From Planctomycetota bacterium (lineage in GTDB: Bacteria > Planctomycetota > Phycisphaerae > Phycisphaerales > UBA1924): a stretch of 64,000 bases of DNA. The position numbers and the translations under genes were made by a program. Position 1 is the stretch's first letter. Each line of letters begins with the position of its first letter. The stretch lies in the NCBI GenBank assembly GCA_020831805.1, contig JAFIFX010000012.1, forward strand, positions 26,172 to 90,171, in the 5' to 3' direction. Shown piece after piece: positions 52,101 to 62,397 of the stretch. The notes beneath the pieces were generated by a model. It was not told the DNA's origin. It saw only the letters and a program-made list of their open reading frames with translations, and did no database searches.

Positions 52101-52679
52101 TCACGACGCGGGCAGCGCATCCAGCCAGGTCAGCAGGTCCGCCGCGCTGCGTTGGCCGCGGAGCGTGGTGATGATCCGGCCGTCACGGATGGCATAGGTC
52201 ATCGGGATCGCCCGGGATCCGAGGTAGCGGTCGGCCAGATCCGGCTGGCGGTCGACCTCGACATGGGTGGCGATGAAGCGCGCCTCCGAGAGCCGCCCGA
52301 GCACGCTCGGGTCGTTCAGGGCGTCCTTCTTGTACTGCTGGCACGGGGCGCAGCGATCCGCGGTGGCGAACGCGATCACAAGGGCCCCGCTCGCCTCCCC
52401 CAGCCGGACCGCTTCGTCGAGCGTGGGCGCGTCGGCGATCATCGCGGGCAGCGTGATGGTCTGCCGCGCCACGATAAAGCCCGTCGCCGGGTCGTAGGCG
52501 TGATCGACGGTCAACCGATCCATCCATGCCTGGATCTCGGGCGGGGGCGGGCTGGTCATGGAGTATTCATCAGAGCTTGGCCTGCTGTCTCGGGGACTTT
52601 GGGATGCACACCCCATCGTGATGGAGAGCAAAAGCGGCAGGGAAGATAAGCATGCAACCAGCTGCGTCTTTGTCGGCAT
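52101..52679 (-). CDS. thioredoxin-like lipoprotein
   Basis: This 192-aa protein has a lipoprotein-type N-terminus (LSSLPLLLSITMGCAS). The thioredoxin fold shows IAFATADRCAPCQQYKKDAL with the CAPC active site, RFIATHVEVDRQPDL, and the cis-Pro loop SRAIPMTYAIRDGRI. It is probably a periplasm-facing disulfide reductase. It follows a prepilin-like gene on the same strand. Confidence 0.88.
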   Translation of the reverse strand: MPTKTQLVACLSSLPLLLSITMGCASQSPRDSRPSSDEYSMTSPPPPEIQAWMDRLTVDHAYDPATGFIVARQTITLPAMIADAPTLDEAVRLGEASGALVIAFATADRCAPCQQYKKDALNDPSVLGRLSEARFIATHVEVDRQPDLADRYLGSRAIPMTYAIRDGRIITTLRGQRSAADLLTWLDALPAS

Positions 52680-52741
52680 GACACAACGATTCCCACGAAA
52701 TGAAGGCAAGTCGACTGGTGCGCACAATCATTTTTCAGGGG

Positions 52742-53638
52742 TCAACGGCTGATTCGCGGCCGGTTGATCCAGCCGTACTCGAGCGGTGAACCGCCCGTGC
52801 CATGGTAGATCCAGCCCCTCAGGCTCCTGGATCCGGTCGTGAACTCTCCGCGGAAACGCATATGCCGGGTATCGAAGAACTGAGAGTCGCCGTTCAAATC
52901 GCTGGGGTGACGCCGCTCGGTGTAGCGGAAAATCGTTGCCGAACCGTCCGCGAAAGCCATGGCGGAACCGCCGTTGTGTCGATTGGTCAGCCAGTCTCCA
53001 CCGAGCCACCGGGCGTCGAGGGTTCCTGGCCGCCGGATCTGACTGTTCGTGGCCTCCTCAACCAGCAGCGGAAGGGCCTGAAACCGCACGATCTCGTTGA
53101 ACTCATCCGATCCGATCGGGATGATCGGCGCGACAAGTTCGGGGTCGGGGTGATACCCGGCCTGGTGTTCCCGGTTCAGGTTCGCACCCTGGACATTCCC
53201 GACCATCGCATAATCGGTGTCCAGCTCATTCTCTCCGACGATGTTCACGAATGCCGCGGTGCGGCCATCGCCACGGCGGCGGTTTGTCGGACAGGCGAGA
53301 ATCTCGTGGGCATTATCAACATATGTGAAAATCACTCCGGGCTCGGTCCCGAATCTGTTCTCCTGGTTATTCATGTTGTTGCCGATGCGCGGGTCCGAGT
53401 GACGGCGGAGCCATGTGTTCGTAGACCAGACCCGATCATTGTTGTCGTTGGCGTACAGCAGGCCGGCGAGCGCGATCTGCCTGTTGTTCGAGAGGCATAC
53501 GACGGAACGCGCAGAATCCCTGGCGGAACCGATGGCGGGCAGAAGAATGCCGATGAGCAGAGCGATGATCGCAATCACAACCAGAAGCTCGATGAGCGTG
53601 AATCCGTGTGAAGTCGTTCGGGATCTTTGGTTCGCCAT
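52742..53638 (-). CDS. prepilin-type secreted protein (DUF1559-like/H-X9-DG family)
   Basis: This 298-aa protein has the class III prepilin signal [20 protein letters not shown] and the usual planctomycete continuation [25 protein letters not shown]. Near the C-terminus [19 protein letters not shown] is the HNGG...FADG motif of this group. These proteins are exported by type IV pilus-like machinery. The ATG at 53638 starts MANQRSR just before the signal. Confidence 0.9.
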   Translation of the reverse strand: MANQRSRTTSHGFTLIELLVVIAIIALLIGILLPAIGSARDSARSVVCLSNNRQIALAGLLYANDNNDRVWSTNTWLRRHSDPRIGNNMNNQENRFGTEPGVIFTYVDNAHEILACPTNRRRGDGRTAAFVNIVGENELDTDYAMVGNVQGANLNREHQAGYHPDPELVAPIIPIGSDEFNEIVRFQALPLLVEEATNSQIRRPGTLDARWLGGDWLTNRHNGGSAMAFADGSATIFRYTERRHPSDLNGDSQFFDTRHMRFRGEFTTGSRSLRGWIYHGTGGSPLEYGWINRPRISR

Positions 53639-53712
53639 TTTGAGTTCTGCTCCGTTCCTGATGCACAATGAAAAATTGCGCCACGGCCTTTCGGACATGG
53701 CGCAAGAGGTTT

Positions 53713-56145
53713 TTACTCGGGGCACCCTGCATTGAAGATGGAAAGATATGTGCTGACATCGAAGAAGTTCAGCACTCCGTCATTGTTCAGATCCGCCGCG
53801 GGGTCGCCCGCATTGAAGAGGTTCAGATACGCGGCGAGGTCGAAGAAGTTCAGTACCCCGAAAGGCTCGGCCAGATCGGCGGCGTTGCAACCCTGCGGCA
53901 TGGTCAGCGGGTTCTCGAAATCGACCCACACGAAGTAGAAGCCGCTGTCGACGAGCGGGAAGGCGCTGTTCGCGCGGTCGAAGTTCCCCTGGCCATCGTC
54001 GCCGGGGATCCAGTCGCGGCCTTCAACAACGAACACCTCGTTGGCCGCGTCGTACTCGTAGCTGAACAGGGCGCGGGTGGCAAAGTCCGAATCCAACTCG
54101 CTCACACCGACCGGCATGAGCAGGATCATCCCGTCGGATCCGTTCTTCCCGGGGATGCTGACCTCGAATCGGCCGGGTTCGGTCCGGACAACCGAGGCAT
54201 TGCCGACAAGGCGATCGGCCGTGCCATCGGCCTTGATGTATCCGCCGATGAGATTGACGGCGTTGTACGGAATGTAGACGAAGCTGTTCGGGATGGTTCC
54301 CGTGCTCGCAATGCTGGCCGCGCCCGCGGTGCGCTGCACGGTCGGCCCGGATGTATCAACCTGCTGATTCGTGTTGCGTCGGAAGTGTGCTTTCCAGTGC
54401 GCATCACCCGGCGCGGGGGGCAGGAGCCCGCCCCAGGTGGGCCGGTTGTTGGTTTCGGTCGCCTGAGCGAACAGCATGCCACGCTGGGGTGTCGCGTTGG
54501 GGATGTCGTAGCGGAGGTGCGCGTAGATCCCGTTGGCATCACCGAAACCGGCCGGGGCCACCATGTACTTGACGGCGTCGTCGTGCCCGATCAGTGAGCG
54601 ATGTGCCGCGTGCCGTACGATGCCTTCCATGCGCCAGGTGCCAAGGCCATAATCCGGCTGGCCGTTTCCGTTCGCATCGACAAGGCCGACGTACCGGCTG
54701 CCATTTCGCGAGTTCATCTGGAAGAGGTCGTAGATTTTGACGGTCGCACCGGGGGCGTCGAAGGTCATCGGCTCCCCGAAGGTCAACAGACTGTCGAGGT
54801 AGAGGCTGAAGCAGGCTCCCCCGCCGCGCTGGTACATCGAAGCACGCACCTCGTAGGTCCCCGCCGCCAGATTGACTTCCCCCTCGAACAACGAGCAACC
54901 ACCCGTCACTCGGCGGTTGGCCACATTGATCCATTGGCCGTCGATCTTGATCTCGAGCTCGGCGGAATCGTCGACATCAAAGCCGAGGAAGTAGGTCCCA
55001 TTGCCCACGGTGATGGTGCCTTCGACCGTCATCGCGTAGTGATCAGTGAAGTTCACATTCGTGAATCCGAGGATGTCGGCGAAGTTGTTCGTGCCCAACC
55101 CAAAGATCTGGCTGATGCCCGTGACCTCGTCGACCTTCCAGTCCACCGTGATCGGACCGATCTGCTGCGATTCGGGGAAAACGAAGATCTCTTCGATGTC
55201 CGCGGGGTCCGTGACCGCACCGGTCGGGCTAGAGGTATCCGCCCAGAACACGGGCGTCCGATTCAACTCATAGCCCTTGATGTGGTGGTATCCGCCAATC
55301 CAGCCCTGTTCATAGGGGAACCACGCAACGGAGACCGGGGTCGAAACCCGACCCATGTCCCCGAAACCGCTGTTTCCGATCCAGTTAGCGTCACCTGTAC
55401 TGTTGTTTCGCTGCCCCCAGCCCCAATGGCCTTCAACCATCGTGAACCCCGGGCCCCCCCGCCGAGCGCCGTTGGCGGTGATGTTCGCGATCCCGTAGAC
55501 CGTTTCTACATCCTGACCCGGGCGGGTGATGCCGTTGTGGCTCGCCTGCACCATCAGCACACCTTGCGCGACGTGCGGCATCCAGGCGTAGGTCGGCTGC
55601 CCGCCCGTGCGAAGCATGAAGTTCCCGTTCGTGTTTCGGAAGGAGCCGAAGAAGCCGTCCCAGTCGTACAGAATCCAGTCGTTCAGTTCGAGGGCCAGAT
55701 CGGCGATCGGAGGCCAGGCCAGATAGAACGGGTTGTCGGGATCACTCAGGGGGTTACTCGGATCGCCGAGTCCGAAGTTCAGGTCGATGGTGCCGCCGCT
55801 GTGTCCGCTCGCCGTGAAACGGATCGGGCCAGATTCGATGTTCAGCAGGTTGAAGCCCGTCCCTCCCAGCACCGGGTCTCCCAGCCCCTCGGCGGTCGTT
55901 TCGAAGGAGATCATGTTGAAGTTTGCGGCCGTCACCGTCGATCCGGGCCAGCCCGTGCCGTTCATGGCCGGCCCCGTGCCGGGAGGCAGGAAGTCCGACG
56001 CCAGCAGGGTGAACGGATCAACAAGCGGCAGACCGGAATCAGTCGTCATTCGGGGCGTGGGCTCGCCAAGCTGCGCGAACGCCGCGGTCGTGCCGCAGCA
56101 AACAGCAAACATCGCGATGCCCGAACGCTTCGGGGCACTTCTCAT
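53713..56145 (-). CDS. large secreted PA14-like protein with double GC-type dockerin
   Basis: This 810-aa protein has a signal peptide ([15 protein letters not shown]). A PA14-like domain near residues 375-470 shows [41 protein letters not shown] and FSLYLDSLL. The rest is beta-rich without a family I recognise. The final 54 residues contain two dockerin-like repeats ([20 protein letters not shown] and [20 protein letters not shown]) followed by Glu. GGAGGAG precedes the ATG. PA14 domains often bind glycans. Confidence 0.88.
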   Translation of the reverse strand: MRSAPKRSGIAMFAVCCGTTAAFAQLGEPTPRMTTDSGLPLVDPFTLLASDFLPPGTGPAMNGTGWPGSTVTAANFNMISFETTAEGLGDPVLGGTGFNLLNIESGPIRFTASGHSGGTIDLNFGLGDPSNPLSDPDNPFYLAWPPIADLALELNDWILYDWDGFFGSFRNTNGNFMLRTGGQPTYAWMPHVAQGVLMVQASHNGITRPGQDVETVYGIANITANGARRGGPGFTMVEGHWGWGQRNNSTGDANWIGNSGFGDMGRVSTPVSVAWFPYEQGWIGGYHHIKGYELNRTPVFWADTSSPTGAVTDPADIEEIFVFPESQQIGPITVDWKVDEVTGISQIFGLGTNNFADILGFTNVNFTDHYAMTVEGTITVGNGTYFLGFDVDDSAELEIKIDGQWINVANRRVTGGCSLFEGEVNLAAGTYEVRASMYQRGGGACFSLYLDSLLTFGEPMTFDAPGATVKIYDLFQMNSRNGSRYVGLVDANGNGQPDYGLGTWRMEGIVRHAAHRSLIGHDDAVKYMVAPAGFGDANGIYAHLRYDIPNATPQRGMLFAQATETNNRPTWGGLLPPAPGDAHWKAHFRRNTNQQVDTSGPTVQRTAGAASIASTGTIPNSFVYIPYNAVNLIGGYIKADGTADRLVGNASVVRTEPGRFEVSIPGKNGSDGMILLMPVGVSELDSDFATRALFSYEYDAANEVFVVEGRDWIPGDDGQGNFDRANSAFPLVDSGFYFVWVDFENPLTMPQGCNAADLAEPFGVLNFFDLAAYLNLFNAGDPAADLNNDGVLNFFDVSTYLSIFNAGCPE

Positions 56146-56387
56146 GGTGACATCTCCTCCGTTAAGAATCGAACAGAAAGCCGACTCGGAACCAAGCCGA
56201 ACTGGTCAGGTCGGAGTCCGGCACCACACAGATGCTGCCAAAGGCACTCCGCCATGACAAGAGCGGAGCCGCGATGTGTGCCGCGCAGCCAAAGTCCGTT
56301 AAGCACGCTTCAAGATTGCGCGAATCGATCACCGCGAAGGCCCACGGGTCTCAAACGAGACGACGGCTCGCGTATGCTCGCTCGGGC

Positions 56388-56963
56388 ATGCCGGAGCAGA
56401 CACTCCCATCCGGTACTGGACCAACCCGCGCGGATCTGGCGGCCCTGATCACGAGCGCATACCCGGAGCTGATCTCACTCGGCCGGATGCTCAGCGCCTC
56501 GGAGCCGAAACGCCTTCAGATCGACACAGAGGATCTCGTGCAAGAATCGTTGCTCAGAGTGCTCAGCACACCGAGCCTGTTCGTATGCGATACAGACCAT
56601 CTTGTCCGGATCGTGTACATCACAATGCGTCGGGTCATCGTTGATCATGCTCGGAGTTTTTCTTCGAGAAAACAAAGAGAAATCAGCTTCGCGCAGGACA
56701 TGTCCCGGGCCCCGGAATCCGAGAGCCACGATCTGCTAGCGAAGCTTGACCTGCGCGAACAGCTGCGTCAGATTGCCCGGGATGACCCGCTGCTGGCCGA
56801 ATCGCTGTACCACTACTACTACGGTGGGCTCAGCACGTCACGCACTGCAGAACGCTTGGATCGTTCGCAGCGATCGGTGCAGAGCGATCTGTACTCAGCC
56901 CGCAGCCGCTTGCGCTTCGTGCTTCAAGGTCCGCGGGAGAACGAAGACGATCTTGCGCATTAG
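56388..56963 (+). CDS. ECF RNA polymerase sigma factor
   Basis: This 191-aa protein has sigma region 2 (EDLVQESLLRVLSTPSLF, VRIVYITMRRVIVDHARS) and region 4 (LLAESLYHYYYGGLSTSRTAERLDRSQRSVQSDLYSARSRL). The YYGGLS.RTAE pattern is that of the planctomycete ECF family (TIGR02999-like). The ATG at 56388 begins MPEQTLP; the upstream extension is less credible. No anti-sigma factor is adjacent. It is convergent with the histidine kinase gene, 4 bases apart. Confidence 0.85.
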   Translation: MPEQTLPSGTGPTRADLAALITSAYPELISLGRMLSASEPKRLQIDTEDLVQESLLRVLSTPSLFVCDTDHLVRIVYITMRRVIVDHARSFSSRKQREISFAQDMSRAPESESHDLLAKLDLREQLRQIARDDPLLAESLYHYYYGGLSTSRTAERLDRSQRSVQSDLYSARSRLRFVLQGPRENEDDLAH

Positions 56964-56967
56964 CCGA

Positions 56968-58191
56968 CTAGACCGCCCTGCGGCGATCCCCCAACATCCA
57001 CTGCTTGCAGACCTCGATGAGCTTGCGGTGATCGATCGGCTTGGGGAGGTAATCATCGCAGCCTGCGTTCAGGCAGCGTTCGCGGTCACCGTCCAGGGCG
57101 TTGGCGGTCAGCGCGATGATGGGCAGGGCGCAGCCCGCCCCGCGGAGGCGGCCGGTCGCCGCGTAGCCGTCCATCCGGGGCATGTGCATGTCCATGAGGA
57201 TCAGGTCGTAGTCCGCCAGGGTGTCGGCGGCGAACGCCAGCGCCTCCTGGCCGTCGGCGGCCAGCTCCACATCCGCCCCGGACTTGTGCAGCAGGAACCG
57301 GAGCAGCATCTGATTGTCCGGCCCGTCCTCGACGAGCAGCACGCGGCCGCCGGCCAGCGGGAGGAACTCGCGCGGGGCGGGCCCGCCCGCTCCCGCCGCG
57401 GGACGCAGCAGGCCGGTATCGATCGGTGGCTCGTTGGCGTCCGGCACATCCAGCGGCAGGACCACGCCGAAGCGGCTGCCGGCGCCGAGCTGGGAGCGGA
57501 TCTCGATGCGTCCGCCCAGCAGACGCGCGTAGGCGTGGCAGAGCGACAGTCCCAGGCCGATCGACACGCCCTCGGCGTTGGTGGGCGCCACGGACGGATC
57601 GGCCAGGTAGACCGTCTGCTCGTCGGTCATGCCGATGCCAGAATCGATCACATCGAAACAGATCTCATCCCCGCCGGCCTCGCGCGTGCGGACCGAGACC
57701 CGCAGTTCGATCCCGCCCGACTCGGTGTGACGAATCGCGTTGGCAACGAGCGTGTTGAGCATCTGGCGGACGCGCTGCCCGTCGGTCACGAGGCGCGCCG
57801 GCACCCCCCCGCCGAACACGCACCGCAGCCCGATACCCCTGGACCGGCACTCCGGAGCGGCCTCGTCGAGCACGCCCGAGCACAACCCGGCCAGGTCGAC
57901 CGGCCCGGTGGCCGGCCGGACCACTCCGCGCTCGATACCGGAGACATCCAGAATGGCCCCCACCACATCCATCAGGTGCTGCCCGTTGCGCCGGATCGTG
58001 CGCACCGCCTCGCGGAGCGTCCGCTCGTCCCCCTCGTGCAGCTCCTGCTCGATCAGGTCGGCGAACCCAAGGATCGCCGTCATCGGCGTGCGAATCGTGT
58101 GGTTCATGCTCGCGAACAGCTCGCGGTCGGTGCGGAACAGGGACGGCCCGGCGGTCCCGGGATCGCGGTCGGCGGCGGTGCTGGTGCTCAT
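56968..58191 (-). CDS. hybrid sensor histidine kinase/response regulator
   Basis: This 407-aa protein has no membrane helix. The H-box is ASMNHTIRTPMTAILGFADL (about residues 27-46). The HATPase domain shows MLNTLVANAIRHTESGG, FDVIDSGIGMTDEQ and IGLGLSLCHAYARLLGG. A receiver domain at about 285-400 has VLLVEDGPDNQMLL, the phospho-acceptor in DLILMDMHMPRMDG, ALTANAL and DYLPKPID. It lacks a visible sensor domain, so its input likely comes from a partner protein. No cognate output protein is adjacent. Confidence 0.92.
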   Translation of the reverse strand: MSTSTAADRDPGTAGPSLFRTDRELFASMNHTIRTPMTAILGFADLIEQELHEGDERTLREAVRTIRRNGQHLMDVVGAILDVSGIERGVVRPATGPVDLAGLCSGVLDEAAPECRSRGIGLRCVFGGGVPARLVTDGQRVRQMLNTLVANAIRHTESGGIELRVSVRTREAGGDEICFDVIDSGIGMTDEQTVYLADPSVAPTNAEGVSIGLGLSLCHAYARLLGGRIEIRSQLGAGSRFGVVLPLDVPDANEPPIDTGLLRPAAGAGGPAPREFLPLAGGRVLLVEDGPDNQMLLRFLLHKSGADVELAADGQEALAFAADTLADYDLILMDMHMPRMDGYAATGRLRGAGCALPIIALTANALDGDRERCLNAGCDDYLPKPIDHRKLIEVCKQWMLGDRRRAV

Positions 58192-58359
58192 CGTGGTCTC
58201 CCGAAGGATCGCCCGGCCTTCATGACCGGGTCACGCCACGGCTATCGGTCCGGCCCGCGGGCCGGTTGAGCGGGATGGATGGTTTCTGCCGGATTCGGCA
58301 CAGTGCAACCCCCCACTCAAGGTGGGTGGTCGCCCGGCACGGCGGAACGGGATGGCTTC

Positions 58360-58776
58360 CTACGGGCAGCCGGCGTTGAACAGGGCGATGTACGCCGCCA
58401 CATCGAAGAAGTTGAGCTGCCCGTCGTTGTTGATGTCCGCGGCCGGGTCGCCGGCGTTGAACAGGGCGATGTACGCCGCCACATCGAAGAAGTTGAGCTG
58501 CCCGTCGTTGTTGATGTCGGCCGGGCAGGGATTGGCGGCCGCCAACGCGGCCGGCCAGAACCCGCCGGATAACTCGAACAGCCCGCCCGTCAGTGTCGGC
58601 CCGGCGTCGTGCTGGCCGACGGTGCCGGACAGCGTGAACGAGCCGCCCGTGGCGTTGGAGATCCCGCCACCATCGATCGTCCAGGCGACGATCTCATACG
58701 GGCCGCCGGACTGGGCGAATGCGCCCGAAGACAGGGACGCGATGGCAAGAGCGGCAAGGGTGGTGCGTGAACGCAT
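58360..58776 (-). CDS. small secreted protein with duplicated GC-type dockerin
   Basis: This 138-aa protein has a signal peptide (LAALAIASLSSGAFA), a short beta-rich segment (VAWTIDGGGISNATGGSFTL, GLFELSGGFWP) found at the C-terminus of many planctomycete proteins, and two dockerin repeats NDGQLNFFDVAAYIALFNAG ending GCP. The repeats are identical at the amino-acid level over more than 20 residues, and over 69 bases of DNA. It is probably a surface-anchored protein fragment or minimal module. Confidence 0.85.
   Translation of the reverse strand: MRSRTTLAALAIASLSSGAFAQSGGPYEIVAWTIDGGGISNATGGSFTLSGTVGQHDAGPTLTGGLFELSGGFWPAALAAANPCPADINNDGQLNFFDVAAYIALFNAGDPAADINNDGQLNFFDVAAYIALFNAGCP
58369..58518. 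repeat. tandem DNA duplication encoding the dockerin repeat
   Basis: A 69-base sequence at 58369-58437 recurs without change at 58450-58518, a period of 81 bases (27 codons). Perfect identity including third codon positions points to recent duplication or gene conversion rather than selection on protein. Confidence 0.9.
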
Positions 58777-58842
58777 CAGTGGGCTCCTTCAGACATCATC
58801 CTACCGGCGGCCCCGGCCGCCCCGCAAGCACAAAGCGAGTTC

Positions 58843-60279
58843 TCACCGCGCCCGATCGAGCCGATCCTGGAGCTTCTTGAGCTGGGCTTGCAGTTGCGCC
58901 TGCTCGGCCCGGAGCTGCTCCATCGCCCGGTACTGCTCGGCGAGCTGCTCGGCGAAGATGTCCTCCTGAGACAGGGGCATCAAGTACGGCATATCCCCGC
59001 CCCCCTGCGGCCCGAGCAGGCCCGCGGGCTGGGCCACTTCGCCGTAGGTCGTCGGGATGTAGATCAGCGTGAGGTTGGGGTTTGAGATGCCCGGGCTGCC
59101 GAAGCCGGTCGACGACGCGTTGAAGTAGTAGGTGTACTGGCCGGGCTGAGTAACCTCGAACACGCCGTGGGACGCGCCGCTGAAGAAGTAGCGGCCGGAG
59201 ACGAAGGCTGTGCCCGGCAGCTGGATCAGGGTGCGGTAGCGCCCCGGCATGCTGTTGGGGGCGTCAGAGACGCCCATGATCAGCGTGCCCAGCACGCTGG
59301 CGCTGCGGGTCACATCGATGTTGCAGGTCGCCATCACGATCACATGGCCCGGGGCCGGGACGGTGATGCTGCGTGAGATGATGGTGGTCGGGTTGTTCTG
59401 GTTGGTGGAAGCGACGGCGACATTGCCGAGGCGGAAGTTGCCGGCCAGACCCGGCCCCGCGAAGATCTCGCTCGGGCCGACGGAGTTGGGCGGCAGGATC
59501 AGCGCCTCGTTGCCGGTCTTGGCGGTGTCGAACACCAGGGACGAACCCGGACCGGTGATGCTGAACAGGCTGCCCGTGTTGGCGCCCGGACCCTGATCAC
59601 CGTCGAAGAGCAACTCGCCGCCGTCGCCGAGAATGCGCAGGTACCCGCCGGTGCCATGGAAATCCGCCTCAAGGAAAACAATGTCCGCGCCGTTCTCGTC
59701 ACGGATCCGCAGGCTCCCGCCCTGGGCGGAGTTGTTGGCCATCTGGATGACGGGCGTGCCGGCGTTCTGCTGAAAAAGCTGAAACACGCCGTTGGTGGTG
59801 GGTGAGCCGGTCTGAAGCTGACCCACCACACGAAGCGGGATCCCTGGGGTTACATTCACGGTCGGAGCGTTGTTGTAGGCTTGCTGCAGGGTCGTGCCAG
59901 ATGTCTGCGCGAAGATCGAATAAGGCGTCGGATTGACCGGCTGCCGGGGCGAGAGCACCTCGAATGCCTCGCCGAGGCGGCGGACGGCCACCTCGATCCA
60001 GCGGGGCTGGCCGTTGAAGACGCCGGTGCCGAAATCCAGATCCTGGAACGAGAAGACGCCCGCGTCGTCGGCGCTCAGCTCGACCAGGCGGATCAGGGTC
60101 GCCCCCACGGTCTGGCCGCCCTCGGCCTGATTGAAGAGCCTGAAGCGGATCTCGTAGTTGCCGACCGGGATCGCGCCGTTGTCCGCGAAACGGCCCTGGT
60201 ACGAAATCGACTGGGCGGACGCCGGCGCGGACGCCAGCGCCGCAAGCACGGCGAACGCCACGATCACAAGACTGCGCAT
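58843..60279 (-). CDS. secreted protein with C-terminal coiled coil
   Basis: This 478-aa protein has a signal peptide (LVIVAFAVLAALASAPASA) and opens with SISYQGRFADNGAIPVGNYE, a beta-sandwich start seen in many planctomycete exported proteins. The centre has short Gly-rich repeats. The last 45 residues are a coiled coil (QLAEQYRAMEQLRAEQAQLQ, then AQLKKLQDRL), which recalls tail-fibre or head-domain peptidase trailers but without a catalytic dyad I can see. Function unknown. Confidence 0.8.
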   Translation of the reverse strand: MRSLVIVAFAVLAALASAPASAQSISYQGRFADNGAIPVGNYEIRFRLFNQAEGGQTVGATLIRLVELSADDAGVFSFQDLDFGTGVFNGQPRWIEVAVRRLGEAFEVLSPRQPVNPTPYSIFAQTSGTTLQQAYNNAPTVNVTPGIPLRVVGQLQTGSPTTNGVFQLFQQNAGTPVIQMANNSAQGGSLRIRDENGADIVFLEADFHGTGGYLRILGDGGELLFDGDQGPGANTGSLFSITGPGSSLVFDTAKTGNEALILPPNSVGPSEIFAGPGLAGNFRLGNVAVASTNQNNPTTIISRSITVPAPGHVIVMATCNIDVTRSASVLGTLIMGVSDAPNSMPGRYRTLIQLPGTAFVSGRYFFSGASHGVFEVTQPGQYTYYFNASSTGFGSPGISNPNLTLIYIPTTYGEVAQPAGLLGPQGGGDMPYLMPLSQEDIFAEQLAEQYRAMEQLRAEQAQLQAQLKKLQDRLDRAR

Positions 60280-60450
60280 GGGATGGATCCTTCCTCTGCT
60301 CTCTTCCCCACACCGGGCCGCGCGGTCCGGAGGGACTTATTCATACGCCCCCAATGCCGCCCGGATCCGCCCAACGGACGGGCAAAAGCACGGATCCAGA
60401 TCTATGTTTGACGCCCGTACGGGGGAATCCGGAGCCGGAGCGGGTCCGAT

Positions 60451-62244
60451 TCAGGGCCTGGGCAGGAAAATCAGCGCGTTGCCGAGATTCATCCGCTCAA
60501 GGAGCAGGGCCAGGTCGTCGGCGTCGATGTCGAAATCCCCGTCCATGTCGAAGATCTCCAGGCCGGGCTCGATGGGCACGCCGGGCCCGGTCATCGCGGC
60601 GAGCATGGCCAGGAAATCCCCGCGTCCGTAGCCGTTGCCGAGCCGGTCGCCGAGCCGGTCGCCGAGCCGCTCGGGCGGGTAGATGGTCCACTCCCGGTTG
60701 ACGGGGACATTGGTCAGCACGCGGCTGTCGCCCGTGCCCGGCCACGAGATGAGCACCTCGTCGATGATCTCGGCGTCGCCGACGCCGACATGGACGACGA
60801 ACTCGTTGACCGCCTTGTAGTTCGAGCCGGCGAAGATCTGGCGGGCCTGCCACTTGTCGCCGGTCCGGATGTCGAGTTGGGCGCCCACCGCGTGGGTGTT
60901 CGGCCACTGGCCGACGACCCGGAAGCGGGCATAGTTGTTGTCGTTCTCGGTCTGATTGACGAAGAGCTTGACGCGCCCGTTCATGTCGTCGACGAGCAGG
61001 TCGAGCTTGTGGTTGCCCGTGATGTCGCCGACCGCGACGCAGTAGCTCGTGCCGGGCAGGGCGGCGCCGCACTCGGCCGAGATGTTCTCCATGGGCCACT
61101 GGGCCGTGCCGCGGTAGAGCTGGTTCGGGTGGTTGGCGTTGCAGATGTAGGTGTCCAGGTGCGTGTCGTTGTCGAAGTCGGCGAACACGGTCGCCCAGCC
61201 GAAGATGTTGCTCTCCAGCCCGGACGCGGCGGTCTGGTCCACGAAGGCCGTGCCGCCGTCGTTCATGAACAGCACATTGCCGACCGGCAGGTTGGTCATG
61301 TACACATCGAAGTAGCCGTTGAAGTTCAGGTCGCCCACGGCGAAGCCCATGCAGTCGATGTACGCCGCGGCGTTGGCCTCGTCGGTGATCTCCGTGAAAG
61401 TCCCGCCGTCGTTGCGGAACAGGCGCGTGCGGTAGACGCCGGCGGTGCCCTTGTCGGTCCCGATGAACAGATCCATCCGGCCGTTGCGGTTGAAGTCAAA
61501 GAACAGCGGGATCAGGCTGGGATCGTCCTCGCAGTCGATGCCCAGCTCCGCCGCCATCTCCACGAAGGTGCCGTCGCCCATGTTCTTGTAGAACTTGTTA
61601 CGGGTGAAGTTGCTGTTGGTCCCGGTCCGGGTGGTCACATACAGATCCAGCCAGCCGTTGCCGTCGATGTCCGCCCACGCGCTCGCGTTGGCCGGGGCGA
61701 CCAGGGTCAGACCCGCCTCGGCGGTCACATCCGTGAAGGTGAAGTTGCCGTTGTTCCGCAGCAGGCGACTCGGCGAGAGCCAGCCGCTGATGTACAGATC
61801 GACGAACCCGTCGCCGTTGTAGTCCGCGGCGGAGATGCCCGAGGCCACGATCGGGGCGATGCCCGTGCTGAAGGATCGGTTGATGAACTGGCCGTTGCCG
61901 GTGTTCTCGTAGATGCCCACCAGCCCGTTGCCGGCCCCAAGCACCACGACATCAAGATGGCCGTTGTTGTTCAGGTCAACCACGGCTAGGCCCGCACCGA
62001 ACTGGACATGGGGCGTTCCAATCAGGTAGTTGAGCCCCCGCTGGAACCCCTCCTCCGCGAACAGAATCGCCGACCCGCCCTCCGGCTGCGGCTCAGCCGG
62101 GGCCGGTCGCTCCGACTTCGCAGCGGGCTGCTTGGCCATCCCTCCCGGGCCGTCCGCCATCACCGGCCCGGCGGCCAGCAGCACCAGGCACGCACCAACG
62201 CCACAGAAACCCTTTCGGGACCACAACACACCGTCCACGAGCAT
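60451..62244 (-). CDS. secreted FG-GAP/VCBS repeat protein with ASPIC/UnbV domain
   Basis: This 597-aa protein has a signal peptide (CGVGACLVLLAAGPVMA). Integrin-like FG-GAP/VCBS repeats carry DxDxDG-type calcium loops (DLNNNGHLDVVVLGAGN, DYNGDGFVDLYISGW, DIDGNGWLDLYVT, DFNRNGRMDLFIG). The ASPIC/UnbV region follows (GAQLDIRTGDKWQARQI, HVGVGDAEIIDEVLISWPG). It ends with a dockerin-like FDMDGDFDIDADDLALLL. A 12-bp near-perfect tandem repeat (three units, 60637-60672) encodes RLGD repeats. Confidence 0.88.
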   Translation of the reverse strand: MLVDGVLWSRKGFCGVGACLVLLAAGPVMADGPGGMAKQPAAKSERPAPAEPQPEGGSAILFAEEGFQRGLNYLIGTPHVQFGAGLAVVDLNNNGHLDVVVLGAGNGLVGIYENTGNGQFINRSFSTGIAPIVASGISAADYNGDGFVDLYISGWLSPSRLLRNNGNFTFTDVTAEAGLTLVAPANASAWADIDGNGWLDLYVTTRTGTNSNFTRNKFYKNMGDGTFVEMAAELGIDCEDDPSLIPLFFDFNRNGRMDLFIGTDKGTAGVYRTRLFRNDGGTFTEITDEANAAAYIDCMGFAVGDLNFNGYFDVYMTNLPVGNVLFMNDGGTAFVDQTAASGLESNIFGWATVFADFDNDTHLDTYICNANHPNQLYRGTAQWPMENISAECGAALPGTSYCVAVGDITGNHKLDLLVDDMNGRVKLFVNQTENDNNYARFRVVGQWPNTHAVGAQLDIRTGDKWQARQIFAGSNYKAVNEFVVHVGVGDAEIIDEVLISWPGTGDSRVLTNVPVNREWTIYPPERLGDRLGDRLGNGYGRGDFLAMLAAMTGPGVPIEPGLEIFDMDGDFDIDADDLALLLERMNLGNALIFLPRP

Positions 62245-62369
62245 GATGTCATCTCCACGAATAGATGAACGCCCCGGGCTGTTGCGATCTGGGTCCGCCG
62301 GGACGACACGAGATTACCCGAACCGGGCTTCACCCGAAAGCAAAATCGCGTTGGTGCGGCGTTTTTCGC

Positions 62370-62397
62370 TTGGTTCTCAGTCTGAACGAGTGATAAT
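62370..62397 (+). promoter_or_regulatory. putative sigma-70-type promoter of an intergenic transcript
   Basis: TTGGTT (62370-62375) and GATAAT (62392-62397) are 16 bases apart in an AT-rich segment. It points toward the terminator at 62881. Confidence 0.4.

Noticed and set aside
58369..58518. CRISPR array
   Set aside because: There are only two copies, the spacer is 12 bases, and the repeat encodes a protein motif.
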